Source of the DNA: Rhizobium sp. G21
GTDB taxonomy: Bacteria > Pseudomonadota > Alphaproteobacteria > Rhizobiales > Rhizobiaceae
Reading direction: 5' to 3'
Assembly (NCBI RefSeq): GCF_014158035.1
Contig: NZ_JACFXW010000001.1
Location: forward strand, 3,946,001-4,010,000
Length of the DNA: 64,000 nucleotides
The notes beneath the pieces are model-generated. The model was not told where the DNA came from. It saw nothing but the letters and a program-made list of their open reading frames with translations, and made no database searches. Below, piece by piece: positions 61,115-64,000 of the stretch; within the stretch, counting starts at the first letter, position 1, and each line of letters begins with the position of its first letter. The position numbers and the translations under genes are program-made.

Positions 61115-63187
61115 ATGTTGCAGACGGCGGGGCCAATGGAACAGAAGCGATCCCTCTCAGTCAATCAGCGCCTGCTGTCGATCGGAGCAGCGGCGATTCT
61201 CGGTTTCGGCGCGATGGTCGGCGTCGGCTGGCTGCAAAATCGCGCCGCAATCCAGACGCTCGAAGAGGGGCAGGCGCTGCGCGACGATGTCGCCGTCGTC
61301 CAGCAGCTCCGCATCGACAGTCTCAGCATCGTGCTGGCCGCGATGGATTCGATCGTCGACAAAGCCGACAAGAAGGTCGAGCCGGAGCGCATCGCCTTGA
61401 TGTCGCAATCTCTCGATAAGCTGAAGCAGGCGGAGCCGATGGTGAAGGCTTTGGCGGCAGCGGTCGGAAAACCCGGCCTGCTTCAAAGCTTCTCCGCGGA
61501 TTTGGAGGCTGTACGCGCATCCGTGCTGACCGATCTGCCGCGGCTCGTTGAGCAAGGCGCGCCCGATGGCGATTTCGCCGCCATCGACGACGCGATCGAC
61601 GGCGCCGGCGAAAGGGTGAGCATGCTTCTGGCGGAACTCGCTCTGGATGGGAAAGCCAAAGCCGACGCCACCGTCATAGACGCGAAATCCGTGACTCACA
61701 ACGCGCTCTACATGCAGATTCTGCTCGGCTTGTTCGGCATCGCCGTGATGTCGGTCCTGTTTCCCGTCCATTCCCGCGCCATCCGCCGCGGCGTCTACGC
61801 CATCCGCGACGGGCTCGAGCGGATGCGCAACGACGACCTCGATTCGGAAATCGAGGGCGGCGAACGCGGCGACGAATTCGGCGAGATGGCCCGCGCCGCC
61901 GAGGCCCTCCGCGCCGCCGGTCTGGAAAAACGCAGCTTCGCGCAGAACGCCAATCAGGAGCGCGACCGCAACGACAAGGAGCGCTCAGCGCGCGACGCGG
62001 CCCGCCGCGAAGAGGAGCAACAGGTCCGCTTCGCAGTCGACAATCTCGCCAATGCGCTGGCGCGTCTCGCCGACGGCGACCTGACGGTGCAGATCGACAA
62101 ACCGTTCCGCGAAGACCTCGAGCGGGTGCGCGAGGATTTCAACCGCGCCATGGACAAATTGCAGTCCGTCATCGCCGAGGTGAAGAACAATTCCGCCTCC
62201 ATCGAAGCCAACGCCTCGCAGATGCGCGGCGCCGCCGACGACCTCGCCCGCCGCACGGAGCAGCAGGCCGCGTCGCTCGAAGAGACGTCGGCCGCGCTCG
62301 AGGAAATCACCGCCACCGTCAAGAAATCATCCGAGCGCGCCGAAGAGGCGACCCGCATGGTCGACGGCACCAAGGCGAATGCGCAGCAGTCGAGCACCGT
62401 CGTCTCCGAAGCGATGAACGCCATGGAGCGCATCGAGACGGCCTCCAACGAAATCGGCAAGATCATCAACGTCATCGACGAGATCGCCTTCCAGACCAAC
62501 CTGCTGGCGCTCAATGCCGGCGTCGAGGCGGCGCGGGCCGGCGAAGCGGGCAAGGGCTTCGCCGTCGTCGCCCAGGAAGTGCGCGAACTCGCCGGACGGG
62601 CCGCCGGCGCCGCCAAGGACATCAAGAGCCTCGTGGCGCGCTCCAGCGGCGAAGTGAAGACCGGGGTCGAACTGGTCACCGCCACCCGCGACGCGCTGGT
62701 CGACATCGCCGCCGAAGTGTCGCGGATCAACGAGATCGTCCGCGAGATTTCCACCACCGCTCAGGAGCAGTCGGTCGGCATCCAGCAGATCAACAGCGCC
62801 ATCAACCAGATGGATCAGATGACCCAGCAGAACGCCGCGATGGTCGAGGAGACCAACGCCGCCAGCCATACGCTGGCGCAGGATGCGGGCGGCCTGACCT
62901 CGCTGATGAAACAGTTCCAGATTTCCGCCACCGCCGGCCGCTCGGCCGCCTTCTCCTCCGGCGGCTCCGATCAGGCCGCGTCGCAGCAGCGCCAATCCGC
63001 GCAGCCGTCTTCGCCGCCGGTGCGCGCCAAATCGCTATTCGCTCCGGCCAAGCCGGCCAGCGAGGCCTCGCGACCGCGTCCGTCGCCCGCCAAGAATCTG
63101 GTCGACAAGCTCGCAGGAGCTTTCGGCTCGAAACCCGCCGCTTCGGCGGTCTCCAGCTCCAACGCCAACAACTGGGAAGAGTTCTAA
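61115..63187 (+). CDS. Methyl-accepting chemotaxis protein
   Basis: 690 residues. Membrane helices at about 22-42 and 205-222 enclose a periplasmic helical sensor. A HAMP domain (about 223-275) and a second HAMP-like part (about 310-360) lead to the signalling domain, with the conserved tip [21 protein letters not shown] long Ser/Ala/Pro linker ends in NWEEF, the C-terminal tether for CheR/CheB. ATG 61115 is given; ATG 61136 (MEQKRSLS) is an alternative. cheW follows one base after the stop. Confidence 0.95.
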   Translation: MLQTAGPMEQKRSLSVNQRLLSIGAAAILGFGAMVGVGWLQNRAAIQTLEEGQALRDDVAVVQQLRIDSLSIVLAAMDSIVDKADKKVEPERIALMSQSLDKLKQAEPMVKALAAAVGKPGLLQSFSADLEAVRASVLTDLPRLVEQGAPDGDFAAIDDAIDGAGERVSMLLAELALDGKAKADATVIDAKSVTHNALYMQILLGLFGIAVMSVLFPVHSRAIRRGVYAIRDGLERMRNDDLDSEIEGGERGDEFGEMARAAEALRAAGLEKRSFAQNANQERDRNDKERSARDAARREEEQQVRFAVDNLANALARLADGDLTVQIDKPFREDLERVREDFNRAMDKLQSVIAEVKNNSASIEANASQMRGAADDLARRTEQQAASLEETSAALEEITATVKKSSERAEEATRMVDGTKANAQQSSTVVSEAMNAMERIETASNEIGKIINVIDEIAFQTNLLALNAGVEAARAGEAGKGFAVVAQEVRELAGRAAGAAKDIKSLVARSSGEVKTGVELVTATRDALVDIAAEVSRINEIVREISTTAQEQSVGIQQINSAINQMDQMTQQNAAMVEETNAASHTLAQDAGGLTSLMKQFQISATAGRSAAFSSGGSDQAASQQRQSAQPSSPPVRAKSLFAPAKPASEASRPRPSPAKNLVDKLAGAFGSKPAASAVSSSNANNWEEF

Positions 63188-63188
63188 C

Positions 63189-63653
63189 ATGAGCATGACG
63201 ATCAAGCAGTCCGGATCGCACCTCGAAATCGTGTCGTTTCACCTGGGCGATCAGGAATTCTGTATCGATATCATGGCGATCCGCGAAATCCGCGGTTGGG
63301 CGCCGGTGACGCCGATGCCGCATACGCCGGCCTATGTGCTCGGCCTGATCAACCTGCGCGGCGCGGTGATTCCGGTCATCGACATGGCCTGCCGCCTGGG
63401 CATGAAGATGACCGAGCCGTCCGAACGTTCGGCGATCATCGTCACCGATATCGGCGGCAAGCTGGTGGGTCTTCTGGTCGAGCAGGTCTCGGACATGATG
63501 ACGATCAAGAACGACGATCTGCAGCCGGCCCCGGAAATCATTCCGGAAGCCCAGCGCGCCTTCTGCCGCGGCATCGTGGCGCTCGAAAAGTCGATGGTCT
63601 GCTTCCTCAACCTCGACACGGTGATCGCCGACGAGCTCAAGCAGGCCGCCTGA
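63189..63653 (+). CDS. cheW: Chemotaxis coupling protein CheW
   Basis: 154 residues. EIVSFHLGDQEFCIDIMAIREI, YVLGLINLRGAVIPVIDM and VGLLVEQVSDMM are typical of CheW. It links chemoreceptors to the kinase CheA. It is coupled to the chemoreceptor gene (one-base gap), so the two likely form a dedicated signalling unit; no cheA is seen in the window. Confidence 0.96.
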   Translation: MSMTIKQSGSHLEIVSFHLGDQEFCIDIMAIREIRGWAPVTPMPHTPAYVLGLINLRGAVIPVIDMACRLGMKMTEPSERSAIIVTDIGGKLVGLLVEQVSDMMTIKNDDLQPAPEIIPEAQRAFCRGIVALEKSMVCFLNLDTVIADELKQAA

Positions 63654-63679
63654 GCGGATACGACCTGAGCATACATTCA

Positions 63680-63710
63680 GCGCGGGAGCCCAGTTGGCGG
63701 GGTCCCGCGC
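63680..63710. terminator. Possible bidirectional terminator between cheW and the creA-like gene
   Basis: GCGCGGGA (63680-63687) and TCCCGCGC (63703-63710) pair perfectly around 15 bases, midway between two convergent stops. No good T tract is present on either strand. Confidence 0.45.
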
Positions 63711-63728
63711 CTTCAGCGTTTATGCGCC

Positions 63729-64000
63729 TTACTGCGGCTTGCCTTCCGTCCACGTGACCTGCTGATTGAAGAGCGGCACGGTGGAGATGGCCATCTTCGC
63801 CGATCCTTCGACCACTTCGCGCGAATGGATCAGATAGATCAGCGTGTCGTTCTTCTTGTCGTAGATACGGTTAACGACCAGCGATTTCCACACCAGCGAC
63901 AGGCCCGAGCGGAAGACTTCCTCGCCATCCTCGTCCAGATCGATGTCGCCCAGGGTAATCGGCCCGGTCTGGCGGCAGGCTATGGAGCTGTTGGACGGGT
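63729..64000 (-). CDS. CreA family protein (5' end beyond window)
   Basis: The last 89 residues of a minus-strand gene that enters from the right edge. It reads SIACRQTGPITLGDIDLDED in pieces, then VWKSLVVNRIYDKKNDTLIYLIHS, VEGSAKMAISTVPLF and ends WTEGKPQ. The Lys-x-x-x-V-x-R-x-YD and NDTLIYL-x-x-S parts match the CreA family of small secreted proteins of unknown role. The start and signal peptide lie outside. Confidence 0.88.
   Translation of the reverse strand, partial: PSNSSIACRQTGPITLGDIDLDEDGEEVFRSGLSLVWKSLVVNRIYDKKNDTLIYLIHSREVVEGSAKMAISTVPLFNQQVTWTEGKPQ

Overview
The window is about 64 kb of GC-rich (roughly 60-65 %) chromosome from an alphaproteobacterium, most likely of the order Hyphomicrobiales (Rhizobiales). 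The evidence is the division and cell-wall (dcw) cluster running on into lpxC, bamD, recN and ligA, CtrA-type operators (TTAA-N7-TTAA) before several cell-cycle and chemotaxis genes, betaine-lipid genes btaA-btaB, an RNase P RNA of bacterial type A, and a small RNA with anti-Shine-Dalgarno loops like those known from rhizobia and Rhodobacter. The genus cannot be fixed from the sequence alone.

Layout. 1-10.4 kb: cell-wall lysis genes (MltB-like transglycosylase, GH25 muramidase lipoprotein, SLT lipoprotein), btaA-btaB, a GGDEF-EAL protein, a beta-lactamase-fold hydrolase and a pyrophosphate-dependent phosphofructokinase. 10.6-15.7 kb: a TerB/J-domain protein, an amidase, an HscC-type Hsp70 and a divergent J-protein. 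15.8-18 kb: a FAD oxidase, an orphan ParD-like antitoxin and a foreign AT-rich gene. 18.2-32.8 kb: rnpB, then mraZ-rsmH-ftsL-ftsI-murE-murF-mraY-murD-ftsW-murG-murC-murB, closed by a strong terminator. 33-39.1 kb: a non-dcw block (GGDEF protein, MerR with a glutaredoxin-MauE protein, carrier-thioesterase, alcohol dehydrogenase, TetR with a YciI-like protein). 39.2-51.5 kb: ddl-ftsQ-ftsA-ftsZ, lpxC, bamD, recN, a MazEF-like pair and ligA. 51.5-64 kb: aminopeptidase P, a thioesterase, azlC-azlD, panB-panC, the anti-SD small RNA, prmA-SCO1, a chemoreceptor with cheW, and the start of a creA-like gene.

How the genes work together. Most of the window serves peptidoglycan synthesis and division: MurC-F build the UDP-MurNAc-pentapeptide, MraY and MurG make lipid II, FtsW and FtsI polymerise and cross-link it at the septum, and FtsQ/L/A/Z organise the ring. 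LpxC and BamD add outer-membrane functions. MraZ boxes overlap the mraZ promoter, and CtrA-like boxes precede ftsW, ddl-ftsQAZ, a small acidic protein, the chemoreceptor and an SLT lipoprotein, suggesting cell-cycle control.

Caution on sequence quality. About fifteen reading frames, including the essential murC, murD, ftsA, ftsZ and the highly conserved recN, are broken by single- or double-base indels. Most lie in homopolymers or GC repeats, and the protein family continues directly in another frame. The best explanation is uncorrected indel errors rather than gene decay, so these genes are annotated at full reconstructed extent with the break marked.
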